Of a stretch of DNA of 56,490 nucleotides, positions 26,738-35,311 are shown piece by piece (position 1 is the stretch's first letter; every line of letters starts with the position of its first letter). This DNA comes from Deltaproteobacteria bacterium. GTDB taxonomy: Bacteria; Myxococcota_A; Polyangia; Polyangiales; Houyiibacteriaceae. A program made the position numbers and the translations under genes. The stretch covers positions 1-56,490 of the forward strand of contig SHLP01000009.1 in the NCBI GenBank assembly GCA_004283055.1, written 5' to 3'. The notes beneath the pieces are model-generated. The model was not told where the DNA came from. It ran no database searches and saw only the letters and a program-made list of their open reading frames with translations.

Positions 26738-27285
26738 ACAATCACACTGACATCAAATATCAACTTGAAATTAGCCCTCTTCGCTTCAGTCCCGAGCTCG
26801 CGGAGTCCATCATTTTTGGCTTAAAGTGGACGCTCGGTGCGATGTTTGAGGATCCGTTCCCGGTCCGGGACGTGGTTGTCGCGGTGCGCGAAATCGTGGA
26901 CAACATCGTCACCCACGCCGACTGGGACCAGAACCCCGCGCCGTCGCTTCTCGTCAGCTATCGGTTGCAAAAGGGGCAACCCAAAATCCATGTGTCGTCG
27001 ACAAACGTCGCCAAAGACATCGACCAGGCGAAGCGCGCCGTGCGGTTCATCGACCAGCACGTCTCGAGCAAGACCTCGAACGTGCTCTGGCACGAATTGA
27101 CCAATCATCTGATCAGCTCGACCGACATTCGAAGCAATGGCGGCATCGGGCTCCTGCAGGTCGCCTCCTCCCCGCGATGCCGGCTCGACGTGAGCCTCGA
27201 AGGGACCCTGTTCTGCGTCCGGGTCGAAGTGGATATGCCCGACCTACACGCGACGGCAGCGTTGCCGAAGCGAACGGGCTCCTGA
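26734..27285 (+). CDS. RsbW/SpoIIAB/SiaB-like ATPase-fold protein
   Basis: The 183-residue protein looks like a one-domain GHKL ATPase. The N-box is in AVREIVDNIVTHA, with Glu53 and Asn57, and the late glycine motif is SNGGIGLLQVA (residues 134-144). The region between the two is divergent, as in SiaB (DUF6272) proteins, so nucleotide binding cannot be assumed. In partner switches such proteins phosphorylate a STAS-like antagonist and bind a sigma factor or other target. No sigma factor is next to it. ATGA coupling to the preceding gene argues for a complex of the two. Confidence 0.72.
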   Translation: MNNHTDIKYQLEISPLRFSPELAESIIFGLKWTLGAMFEDPFPVRDVVVAVREIVDNIVTHADWDQNPAPSLLVSYRLQKGQPKIHVSSTNVAKDIDQAKRAVRFIDQHVSSKTSNVLWHELTNHLISSTDIRSNGGIGLLQVASSPRCRLDVSLEGTLFCVRVEVDMPDLHATAALPKRTGS

Positions 27286-27470
27286 AGAATCGGGCCTGAG
27301 CCCTTCGGAATGGCGAGCGGCTCGGTTCTGGCCGTCGATGGGCGGGCCTGGGCTCATCGAGGTCGAGGCGCCACCCCCCGCGCGCGCGGGCCGGAGGAGT
27401 GCGCAGCTGCTAATTCCAATCATACTGAACATTTTGCACTTCAACATAAAATCTGTCAGAGTTTCTTGGG

Positions 27471-30400
27471 ATGGCAGTCGACTTGGTCGTTTTACCCCCT
27501 CGAACCGACTCGAACAGCCCCCTCAATCGCGAGGGGAGCAGGCTGGCAGCGCTGTTCATCGGTTTAGTTGTTTTATGCGCTTCGGCCGAGGTGCTGGCCC
27601 AATGCTCGACGGGAGACCTCGACCGGGACGGCGTCCCAGACGTGTGTCCCGCTGGCTCGAACTACATCGGCGGCTCCAGCGGGGACGACAAGCTTCGCGG
27701 CACCAACGGCGTGGACTGTCTCTTCGGCTTCGGAGGCGACGACCAGATCGACGGTCGTAAAGGCGACGACTACATCTGCGCTGGATCCGGGGACGACAAG
27801 ATCAAAGGCGGAAATGGCAACGACCAGCTCTACGGAGAGGGCGGCGACGACAAAATCGATGCTGGAAAGGGTGACGATCTGATATCGGGAGGGGACGGCG
27901 ACGACAAAATCGATGGCAAGGACGGCGACGACATTCTCATGGGCGGCGCCGGGGACGACGTTCTCATCGGCGACAAGGGTGCCGACACGCTCAGCGGAGA
28001 AGATGGCAACGACACGCTCGAGGGCGAGGGCGGCAATGATGCCCTGAGCGGGGGCGAGGGCTACGATATGCTCGACGGCGGCAGTGGCACCGACTCCTGC
28101 GTCGAAGAAATCCCCGGCACTTCGCTGGGGCTTTCGAACTGCAGCTTCGTGACGTACGCCGCAGTCAACGGATTCGAAGTGTCGCGAGAGGGCGGTTCAG
28201 TGACCGTCAGCTGGGAGACCAGCACCGAGGTGGGTACGGCCGCGTTTCGCCTTTGGCGCGTGGAGACGAACGGCGGCCTGGCATGGGTCGGCGAGCTCGC
28301 CGCCTCACCGGAGGGTTCTCCACACGGCGCCAGCTACTCGATGCGCGATGACTCTGCCCCGGCGAATGGAGCGCTCGAATACCTGCTCGAGGAGCGCACG
28401 GTCTCGGGGGGAAGCGTTCAGTACGGCCCTTACACCCGAGCGGTCCGATGGGACAGTCCGCGCGATGACCTGCCCCGCGCTAGGAGCCGTCTCGGTCGTA
28501 CTCCGCATCCGGTGGTGCTCCGACGTCGTTTGCGGCCGGCGAAGGCTCGCGCTGCGCTCGGGTTTGCGAGCAAGAGAGCTGCGCTCGATTCCGTCGCGGA
28601 GCTCCGAGTGGAGCGGGCGGGCCTCATCGAGGTGGACGCATCGGTCCTCGCGAGCGCGCTGGGCCTCACCCCGAGTGCCGTCGCGGCGTTGATTCGGTCG
28701 GGCGAGCTCGACCTTCGCCTGCGCGGCGCTTCGGTCGCCTGGCACGCCGCGCAGAACGGCGCCGCGATTCGCTTCGTCGCGCCCGTGATCGACTCGCCGT
28801 TTTCCTCCCATCATCGATACCTCGTCTCGATTGGGAAAGGGCTGACGATGCGGACGCGGACGCTGATCGAACGTATGCCGACCGAACCCCACCGGTTTGT
28901 CGAAACGAAGCGCTTCGAGGAGAATGTCTTCCCCGGCCCGACCGGTGCCCCCGACCCGCGGCAGGATCTGTTTTTCTGGCATGCGCTCTCGTCCGCGGCG
29001 AAGGCGGTGATTCCGGTTTCCTTGCCCGCTCTCGAAGCCCAAGGGGCCCGGGAGCTGCGCGTCGTGGTCCACGGGGCAACCGCCCACCCGGATCAGCCGC
29101 ACCGCGTCGAGCTCCACTGGAACGGCGAGAGCCTAGGCGTCTTCGATCTATTCGGACGCAGGCGTCACACGATGCACGTGTCTCTCGCGGAGCGCGAGGC
29201 CGATGTCGAGAACGAGCTGATCGTCGAGCAGCACGTGGCGGGCGAAGCTCCTCCAGCCCTCTACGTCGATGCCGTCGAAGTCGACTACCTCAGGCGCGCC
29301 GAAGCAGACGAGCCGCTGTTCCGCTTCGGAGGCGCCGATGACGGAGCGCAGTCGGTGACGGGTTTGCCTTCGAAGACCGTGCACCTCTACGACGTGACCA
29401 CGCCCGAGGAGCCCATCTACTACGGCGAGGCTCTTCTCGGGGCCTCCGGCGACCTGAGCTTCACAGCCGACGGCCCCGACCTTCGCTTCCTCGCCGCCGC
29501 GCCGGACAGCATTGCTGCGCCGAGCCTGGTACAGGCGCACGTTCCAACCGACCTTCGCTCGACGGATCGGAACGTGGACTACCTGGTCATCAGCGCCTCG
29601 CATTTGGTCGACGACGCACGCGCACTAGCGGACTATCGAACGGCGGACGGCTACCGCGTGCTTCTCGTCGATGTCGACGATATCTACTGGGCCTTCAGCG
29701 GCGGGGTGTCCGACCCGCAGGCGATTCGCGATTTCCTAGCATTCGCGTGGCAGCACTGGCAGACCGCGCCGCGCTTCGCGACGCTGGTGGGCAAGGGCAG
29801 CCTCGACTATCGCGACCTCATGGGCGTCGGGGGCAATTGGCTCCCGCCCGCGCTCGCCAACACCGACGGCGGATCGTTTCCTTCAGACTCGATGTTCGGC
29901 GACGTCATCGGGGACGACGGCGTTCCCGAGATCGCGATCGGCCGGTTGCCGATTGCAAACGGAGAAGAGCTCGGCCGCATCCTCGCTGCGATCGAAGCCT
30001 TTGAACGGGATCAGGCGTCGATGGACGCCTTGTTCGTCGCCGACGATTCCGGGCGCGATGAGTTCGCTGCCGCGGCGCGTGTTTTGGCCGATTGGGTAGA
30101 GCCCGAGCGAAGGCGACAGATCGATCTGAACACCGAGAGCCTCGAAGCCGCCCGCGATCGACTCTTCTCCATGTGGAACGGGCAGCTCGGCTGGCTGAGC
30201 TACGTCGGGCACGGCGGGCTCGACCGGCTGGCCGACGAGGGATTGCTGACACAGGCCGACATCGGGGAGCTCGTCGCGCTGCAGAGCCAGCCGTTCGTCC
30301 TCAGCTGGAGCTGCAACGTGGTCCGCTTCGATATGCCGGGCTTCTCGTCGCTCGGGGAAGAGCTGCTCACCAAGGGCACGACCGCAGGCGTCTTCGGCGC

Positions 30401-30821
30401 GACCGGCTGGTCGAATCACGTGGATGCCGACGCCCTCCGACGGGGCTTCACCGAGGCGGCCTTTGCCTCGGATGCGGAGACCGTTGGGGAGGCCGTGCTC
30501 GCCGCACATCGGGCCGCCGCCGGCGAGCCGGTGCAGCTGCATCAGGTGTACATGCTCCTCGGCGATCCGGCGCTTCGCCTTCGCGTCGCGCCGTCGGAGT
30601 CGAATCCAGCCGTCGACCAGGACGACGATTCCCCACTGGACGAGGTGTCCGATGCACGAGGTCCGGTCGCCGAACGGAGGCCGGGCTCGGCTTACGGCTG
30701 CGAAATCGCGCCATCGGGCGGCGCTGGGGGACCGCTCGGGCCAGCGGCGCTGCTCTTGGGCTTGACGCTCATGATCCGCGGGCGCCGCGGATCGCGAAAA
30801 CGCTGCCGCTGCCTTCATTGA
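27471..30821 (+). CDS. Secreted RTX-repeat, C25 (gingipain-type) cysteine peptidase with MYXO-CTERM-like tail
   Basis: The 1116-residue protein has a signal peptide (LAALFIGLVVLCASAEVLAQC) after a long n-region, and a calcium-binding DLDRDGVPDVCP motif. Sixteen nonapeptide RTX repeats of GxGxDxLxG type (residues about 69-212) follow and should bind calcium. A beta-rich middle precedes a C25/clan CD peptidase domain (about 700-1040). Its catalytic His914 is in SYVGHGG and Cys948 in LSWSCNVVR. The C-terminus has a small Gly/Pro stretch with one Cys, a hydrophobic helix (LGPAALLLGLTLMI) and an Arg-rich end, as in MYXO-CTERM sorting tails. A TAAAAT box at 27447 is a possible -10 element. Confidence 0.85.
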   Translation: MAVDLVVLPPRTDSNSPLNREGSRLAALFIGLVVLCASAEVLAQCSTGDLDRDGVPDVCPAGSNYIGGSSGDDKLRGTNGVDCLFGFGGDDQIDGRKGDDYICAGSGDDKIKGGNGNDQLYGEGGDDKIDAGKGDDLISGGDGDDKIDGKDGDDILMGGAGDDVLIGDKGADTLSGEDGNDTLEGEGGNDALSGGEGYDMLDGGSGTDSCVEEIPGTSLGLSNCSFVTYAAVNGFEVSREGGSVTVSWETSTEVGTAAFRLWRVETNGGLAWVGELAASPEGSPHGASYSMRDDSAPANGALEYLLEERTVSGGSVQYGPYTRAVRWDSPRDDLPRARSRLGRTPHPVVLRRRLRPAKARAALGFASKRAALDSVAELRVERAGLIEVDASVLASALGLTPSAVAALIRSGELDLRLRGASVAWHAAQNGAAIRFVAPVIDSPFSSHHRYLVSIGKGLTMRTRTLIERMPTEPHRFVETKRFEENVFPGPTGAPDPRQDLFFWHALSSAAKAVIPVSLPALEAQGARELRVVVHGATAHPDQPHRVELHWNGESLGVFDLFGRRRHTMHVSLAEREADVENELIVEQHVAGEAPPALYVDAVEVDYLRRAEADEPLFRFGGADDGAQSVTGLPSKTVHLYDVTTPEEPIYYGEALLGASGDLSFTADGPDLRFLAAAPDSIAAPSLVQAHVPTDLRSTDRNVDYLVISASHLVDDARALADYRTADGYRVLLVDVDDIYWAFSGGVSDPQAIRDFLAFAWQHWQTAPRFATLVGKGSLDYRDLMGVGGNWLPPALANTDGGSFPSDSMFGDVIGDDGVPEIAIGRLPIANGEELGRILAAIEAFERDQASMDALFVADDSGRDEFAAAARVLADWVEPERRRQIDLNTESLEAARDRLFSMWNGQLGWLSYVGHGGLDRLADEGLLTQADIGELVALQSQPFVLSWSCNVVRFDMPGFSSLGEELLTKGTTAGVFGATGWSNHVDADALRRGFTEAAFASDAETVGEAVLAAHRAAAGEPVQLHQVYMLLGDPALRLRVAPSESNPAVDQDDDSPLDEVSDARGPVAERRPGSAYGCEIAPSGGAGGPLGPAALLLGLTLMIRGRRGSRKRCRCLH

Positions 30822-30891
30822 CACCCCCTGGGGCTGATACTAAGCATTGTCGGACGGGCGCTATCCGCCGCGTCCCGGAGTCCGACCCTCT

Positions 30892-31251
30892 ATGTTTTCG
30901 GCTTATTTCCCGGTCTTTCTGATGCTCGGCGTCGCCCTCCTGGTCGCGCTGGGTGTCTTTGGCCTCACCACCGTGCTGGGGCCGAAGAACATGACGGCCG
31001 AGAAGGCCATTCCCTACGAGTCGGGGTCGGAGACGACCGGCGCCAGCCACATCCGCCTGAGCATCAAGTTCTACCTCACGGCGATCTTATTCGTGGTCTT
31101 CGACATCGAAGCGGTGTTTCTCTACCCCTGGGCTAGCCTCTTCACCGAGCTCGGCCTCCTCGGATTCGCGGAGATGGTCCTCTTCCTCGTCGTGCTGGGG
31201 ATCACGCTGGTCTACGCGTGGAGAAAGGGAGCGCTCGAATGGGAGAGCTGA
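30892..31251 (+). CDS. nuoA: NADH-quinone oxidoreductase subunit A
   Basis: The 119-residue membrane subunit of complex I has three predicted helices. Family motifs are the loop segment KNMTAEKAIPYESGSETTG, with the conserved YE(S/C)G, and KFYLTAILFVVFDIEAVFLY with the conserved Asp/Glu pair. The ATG at 30892 (MFSAYFPVFL) is preferred over an upstream in-frame start that adds a basic stretch. It overlaps nuoB by 13 bases. A perfect TTGACA lies at 30818-30823 across the upstream stop codon, but no good -10 is at the right distance. Confidence 0.95.
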   Translation: MFSAYFPVFLMLGVALLVALGVFGLTTVLGPKNMTAEKAIPYESGSETTGASHIRLSIKFYLTAILFVVFDIEAVFLYPWASLFTELGLLGFAEMVLFLVVLGITLVYAWRKGALEWES

Positions 31252-31784
31252 AAGTTCTCAACGGCGGCGGCGAGGTCGCGGTGACCACTCGCCTGAGCGA
31301 CTTGCTGCAGTGGGCGAGGAAGTGGTCGCTGTTTCAGTACCCGTTCGTCACGGCCTGCTGCGGCATGGAGTTCATGGCCACGGCCGCCCCGCGCTACGAC
31401 ATCGCGCGCTTCGGCGCCGAGGCGCCACGCTTCAGTCCGCGTCAGTCGGACGTGCTCTGGGTCGTCGGCACGATCAGCCAGCGACAGGGCCCGGTCATCC
31501 GTCGTATCTGGGAGCAGATGGCAGACCCCAAGTGGGTCGTCGCCTTCGGCACCTGTGCCTCCTGCGGTGGGTTCTACGACAACTACACCACGATCCCGGG
31601 GGTCGACAAAGTCATCCCCGTCGACGTCTACATTCCGGGCTGCCCGCCTCGCCCAGAGGCCGTGCTCGATGCCCTGATGCTTCTGCAAGAAAAGATCCAG
31701 GCGAACGACCGCAAGCCCGTCGTCGTGCCGCCCCATCAGGTGCCCGAGCGTGCGCCGGGCCGAACGGGGAAGGGCAAGTCATGA
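31239..31784 (+). CDS. nuoB: NADH-quinone oxidoreductase subunit B
   Basis: The 181-residue subunit carries the terminal [4Fe-4S] cluster N2, which reduces quinone. The four cysteines are the tandem pair in VTACCGMEFMA and one each in FGTCASCGG and IPGCPPRPE. PRYDIARFGAEAPRFSPRQ is the typical helix/loop that meets NuoD. The start at 31239 has AGAAAGGGA upstream and overlaps the nuoA end. The stop overlaps the nuoC ATG (ATGA). Confidence 0.97.
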   Translation: MGELKVLNGGGEVAVTTRLSDLLQWARKWSLFQYPFVTACCGMEFMATAAPRYDIARFGAEAPRFSPRQSDVLWVVGTISQRQGPVIRRIWEQMADPKWVVAFGTCASCGGFYDNYTTIPGVDKVIPVDVYIPGCPPRPEAVLDALMLLQEKIQANDRKPVVVPPHQVPERAPGRTGKGKS

Positions 31785-32515
31785 GCCAGGCGGTCGTCGA
31801 CCGGCTCAGCACACAGTTCGGCGAACGCGTACTCGAGACGAGCGATGCGTTTGGCGACTACGAGGCGAGGTTCGCTCTCGACGATTGGGTCGAGGCCGCA
31901 CAGTTCGTCAAAGAGGACGCCGAGCTGCAGATGGACCATTTCATCGACGTCACGGCGATCGATTATCCAGAGCGAGCGTCCGCCCGCTTCGACCTGACGC
32001 TCATCGTGCGTTCCTCGGTCAACGGAGCGCGCATTCGACTCCGTACTCGAGTAGCGGAGGGCGAAGAACCAGGGACACTCAGCGGGCTTTGGGCCGGCGC
32101 GAACTGGGCCGAGCGCGAGGTCTGGGACATGTTCGGGATCAAGTTCAAAGGACACCCCGACATGCGCCGCATTCTTTTGTATGAAGAGTTCGTGGGGCAT
32201 CCCCTTCGCAAGGACTACCCGATCGACAAGGCGCAGCCCCTGGTGCCGTACCGTGAGGTCGGTGAAATCGAAAAGCTCGCGCCGTTCGGCATCGAAGAGG
32301 GCCAGCCGTTCGCACGCATCGACTGGGAGTCGCGCCTGGCGGGTCGTGACGAGCAGGTCTCTCCGTCGATCGGCGTCCAGCACGGCCAGAGGCGTGCCTT
32401 GAGCGATTCGGAGGCAGCCGAGCAGATTCAAGCACGCATCGAAGCGCGGATGGCGGCGGAAGCCGAGGCGGAAACTGCGTCCGACGCGGCGCCCAAAGAA
32501 GGCTCGGAGTCGTAG
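31781..32515 (+). CDS. nuoC: NADH-quinone oxidoreductase subunit C
   Basis: The 244-residue peripheral-arm subunit (30-kDa family) has the signature REVWDMFGIKFKGHPDMRRI, then LRKDYPIDKA. It supports the hydrophilic connecting module with NuoD and NuoB. The C-terminal 60 residues are Ala/Glu-rich and look disordered. It is separate from NuoD, unlike the fused NuoCD of E. coli; the nuoD ATG follows its TAG directly. Confidence 0.96.
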   Translation: MSQAVVDRLSTQFGERVLETSDAFGDYEARFALDDWVEAAQFVKEDAELQMDHFIDVTAIDYPERASARFDLTLIVRSSVNGARIRLRTRVAEGEEPGTLSGLWAGANWAEREVWDMFGIKFKGHPDMRRILLYEEFVGHPLRKDYPIDKAQPLVPYREVGEIEKLAPFGIEEGQPFARIDWESRLAGRDEQVSPSIGVQHGQRRALSDSEAAEQIQARIEARMAAEAEAETASDAAPKEGSES

Positions 32516-33733
32516 ATGGAACCCGCAGACGAGCTATTGAACGACGAGGCGGCGCTCGAGCTCTCCGAAGACCCGATGCGCCTGAACATGGGGCCGTCGC
32601 ACCCGGCGATGCACGGCACGATTCGCATGGTGATGGACCTCGACGGGGAGACCCTGGTCAACCTCGACGTCCAACCAGGCTACCTGCACCGTGGCTTTGA
32701 GAAATCGTGCGAACGCGGCACCTGGGCGCAGGTATTTCCGTACGCCGATCGCCTCAACTACGTGTCGCCCATGCTCAACAACGTGGGCTGGTCGCTTGCG
32801 GTCGAGAAGCTGCTCGAAATCGAAGTTCCGGAACGCTGCCAGTACTACCGGGTCATCCTCGGCGAGCTCTCGCGAATCTCGGACCACTTCACCTGCAATG
32901 GCGCCTCGGCGATGGAGCTCGGCGCGTTTACGCCCTTCCTCTGGCTGCTCAAAGTGAGGGATTGGGTTTGGGACATTCTCGAGCGCGAAACCGGCGCCCG
33001 TATGACGCACAGCTTCGGGCGAATCGGGGGCATGGCGGAACCGCCGACACCAACCTTCAAAGACGACGTGCTGCGCGTGATTCCCGAGCTTCACAAGGTC
33101 GTCAAAGAAACCGAGACGATGCTGCTCGGAAACCGCATCTTCCTCGACCGAATGCAGGGTGTCGGCGTCTTGACGAAAGAGCAGGCCCTCTCCTACGGGG
33201 TCACCGGCCCGGTGGCCCGCTCGACCGGCATCCCGTACGACGTTCGCAAGGATCATCCCTACCTCGTCTACGACCGCTTCGACTTCGACGTGCCCGTCGG
33301 CGAGGACGGCGACAACTGGGACCGCTTCATGGTCCGCCTCGAAGAGATCCGGCAGTCTGTCCGCATCATCGAGCAGGCCGTCGAGCAGATGCCGGACGAC
33401 GGCCCGGTCAACGTCGATGATCCGCGAATCGTCTACCCAGAAAAAGACGCCGTCTACACGACGATCGAGGCCACGATCGCACACTTCAAGCTCGTGATGG
33501 AAGGGCTGCGAACGCCGAAGGGCGAGGTCTACAGCTTCACCGAGGGCGGCAACGGAGAGCTGGGCTTCCACATCGTCTCGGACGGCAGCGGTACACCCTA
33601 CCGGGTGCGAGTTCGCCCGCCGTGCTGGTACAACCTCGCATCGGCTCGCGAGATGCTGCTTGGCGGAATGATCGCCGACATCATTCCGACGTTCGGGTCA
33701 GTCAACATGATCGGTGGAGAATGCGACCGATAA
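32516..33733 (+). CDS. nuoD: NADH-quinone oxidoreductase subunit D
   Basis: The 405-residue 49-kDa-family subunit forms the quinone pocket with NuoB. The N-terminal quinone-site loop is MGPSHPAMHGTIRMV, where the usual form is GPQHPAxHG, with the conserved His. Later signatures are DRLNYVSPMLNNVGW, ILGELSRISDHF and PYDVRKDHPYLVYD. The C-terminus ends SVNMIGGECDR, the position of the canonical GEVDR. Three bases separate it from nuoG, with no nuoE or nuoF between them. Confidence 0.97.
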   Translation: MEPADELLNDEAALELSEDPMRLNMGPSHPAMHGTIRMVMDLDGETLVNLDVQPGYLHRGFEKSCERGTWAQVFPYADRLNYVSPMLNNVGWSLAVEKLLEIEVPERCQYYRVILGELSRISDHFTCNGASAMELGAFTPFLWLLKVRDWVWDILERETGARMTHSFGRIGGMAEPPTPTFKDDVLRVIPELHKVVKETETMLLGNRIFLDRMQGVGVLTKEQALSYGVTGPVARSTGIPYDVRKDHPYLVYDRFDFDVPVGEDGDNWDRFMVRLEEIRQSVRIIEQAVEQMPDDGPVNVDDPRIVYPEKDAVYTTIEATIAHFKLVMEGLRTPKGEVYSFTEGGNGELGFHIVSDGSGTPYRVRVRPPCWYNLASAREMLLGGMIADIIPTFGSVNMIGGECDR

Positions 33734-33736
33734 GCG

Positions 33737-35311
33737 ATGCCTAAGTTCACCTTAGATGGCAAAGAGATTGGCTTCGAGCCGGGCGAGACCGTGATGCAGG
33801 CGGCCTGGCGGGAAGGCATCGAGATCCCCCATTACTGCTGGCACCCCGGGCTGTCGGTCGCGGCAAACTGCAGGATGTGCCTCGTGCACATCGAGAGCGG
33901 CCGTCAGATGGCGATGCCGCAGCTGGTACTCGACCAAGCCACGGGCGAGTACGTCCCGGCCACCAAGCCCAAGCTTCAGCCGGCGTGCCAGCTCGAAGCG
34001 GCGGAGGGCATGGTCATTTCCTCCACCAACGACGAGGTCAAGACGGCTCAGGCCGCCGTGCAGGAATTCCTGCTCCTCAATCACCCGGTCGATTGCCCCA
34101 TCTGTGACCAGGCCGGCGAATGCAAGCTGCAAGACTACTACTACGAGCACCAGGGCACGCTGAAGCGAAAACTCACCGAGCCCGTGCACAAGCCCAAGGG
34201 TGTTCGGTTTGGGCCGACCATCGTTTATGACGCCGAGCGCTGCATCATGTGCACGCGCTGCATTCGAGTCTGCGACGAAGTAGCCAAGGATCATGTCCTC
34301 GACATGCGGGAGCGCGGGAACCGAAACGAAATCATTCTCGCGCCGGGCCGAGAGCTCGATCACAAGTACACGCTGATGACCGAGCACGTGTGTCCTGTTG
34401 GTGCGCTGACAAGCCAAGATTTCCGCTTCAAGGCGAGGGTTTGGTTTCTGAAGTCCGCTCCCAGCGTCTGCCCTGGATGCGCCACAGGCTGCAACAGCCA
34501 CGCAGACTACGACCCGAGAAACGGCAAGATCTATCGCCTCCGCCCCCGCGACAACGCTGAAGTCAACAAATTCTGGATGTGCGACGACGGAATGATGACC
34601 TATACGCGTCACGATACAGACCGGCTCTTGATGCCGACGGTAGGCCGCGGCGACGGGCGCATGCCGGTTGGAGAACGCGAAGCGCTGATCTTGGGCGCCG
34701 AGAAGCTGCAAGGCGTCGATGGCGCCAAGCTTGCTGTCATCCTCAGCGCGCAGCACAGCACCGAGGACAATCTCGCCATGGCCAAGCTCGCGTCCGCTCT
34801 AGGCGCCGAGCGGCTCTACCTCGCGGCGCTTCCAAACTGGGAGGGCGACGACATTCTTCGAAGCGAGGACCAGAACCCGAACCGCGCGGGGGCGACCCTT
34901 GCAGCAGGTGAAAGCACATTGAGGCCGCTCTCTGAGCTGCTCACCGATGTGCAATCGGGCGCGGTGGAAGCGGTGATTGCCCTCGGCTGGGCCACGGAAC
35001 AAGGGCTCGACGAGCTCGCGCCTCTGTTGGCCTTGGACCAGATCGTGTCCCTGACCAGTCACGTCGGCGCACTCCCCGCCGCAGCGTCGGTCGCCATCCC
35101 CGTCGGCGACATCACCGAAATTCACGGAAGCTTCATCAACGCCAAGGGCATGTCGCAGTCTTTCCGACCCGTAGTGCCCGTGCCCGCGGGCGTGGAGCCG
35201 GCCTGGAAGACGATTTCCGAGCTCGCACGACGGCTCGGCAAGGACCTGGGCTTCGACAGCATCGAGAGCCTGCGCGAGGGGCTGGTCGACGCGGCGGAGG
35301 CGGCTCAATGA
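33737..35311 (+). CDS. nuoG: NADH-quinone oxidoreductase subunit G, short form
   Basis: The 524-residue electron-wiring subunit keeps its cluster ligands. The N1b 2Fe-2S ligands are in PHYCWHP, ANCRMCLV and QPACQL. The N5 motif is HPVDCPICDQAGEC. The N6-type ligands are CIMCTRCIRVC and HVCPVGAL. A CxxCxxxCx29C set starting VCPGCATGC fits cluster N7. The molybdopterin-like C-terminal region is much shorter than the roughly 900 residues of E. coli NuoG; from about residue 300 it keeps only a reduced Rossmann-like part. The stop overlaps the nuoH ATG. Confidence 0.94.
   Translation: MPKFTLDGKEIGFEPGETVMQAAWREGIEIPHYCWHPGLSVAANCRMCLVHIESGRQMAMPQLVLDQATGEYVPATKPKLQPACQLEAAEGMVISSTNDEVKTAQAAVQEFLLLNHPVDCPICDQAGECKLQDYYYEHQGTLKRKLTEPVHKPKGVRFGPTIVYDAERCIMCTRCIRVCDEVAKDHVLDMRERGNRNEIILAPGRELDHKYTLMTEHVCPVGALTSQDFRFKARVWFLKSAPSVCPGCATGCNSHADYDPRNGKIYRLRPRDNAEVNKFWMCDDGMMTYTRHDTDRLLMPTVGRGDGRMPVGEREALILGAEKLQGVDGAKLAVILSAQHSTEDNLAMAKLASALGAERLYLAALPNWEGDDILRSEDQNPNRAGATLAAGESTLRPLSELLTDVQSGAVEAVIALGWATEQGLDELAPLLALDQIVSLTSHVGALPAAASVAIPVGDITEIHGSFINAKGMSQSFRPVVPVPAGVEPAWKTISELARRLGKDLGFDSIESLREGLVDAAEAAQ

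Noticed and set aside
27675-28110. CRISPR-like or tandem DNA array
   Set aside because: The periodicity is 27 bases and comes from the RTX nonapeptide codons; there are no unique spacers.
30818-30843. Promoter for nuoA from TTGACA at 30818
   Set aside because: The best -10 (TACTAA) is only 14 bases away; the -35 match overlaps a stop codon and may be chance.
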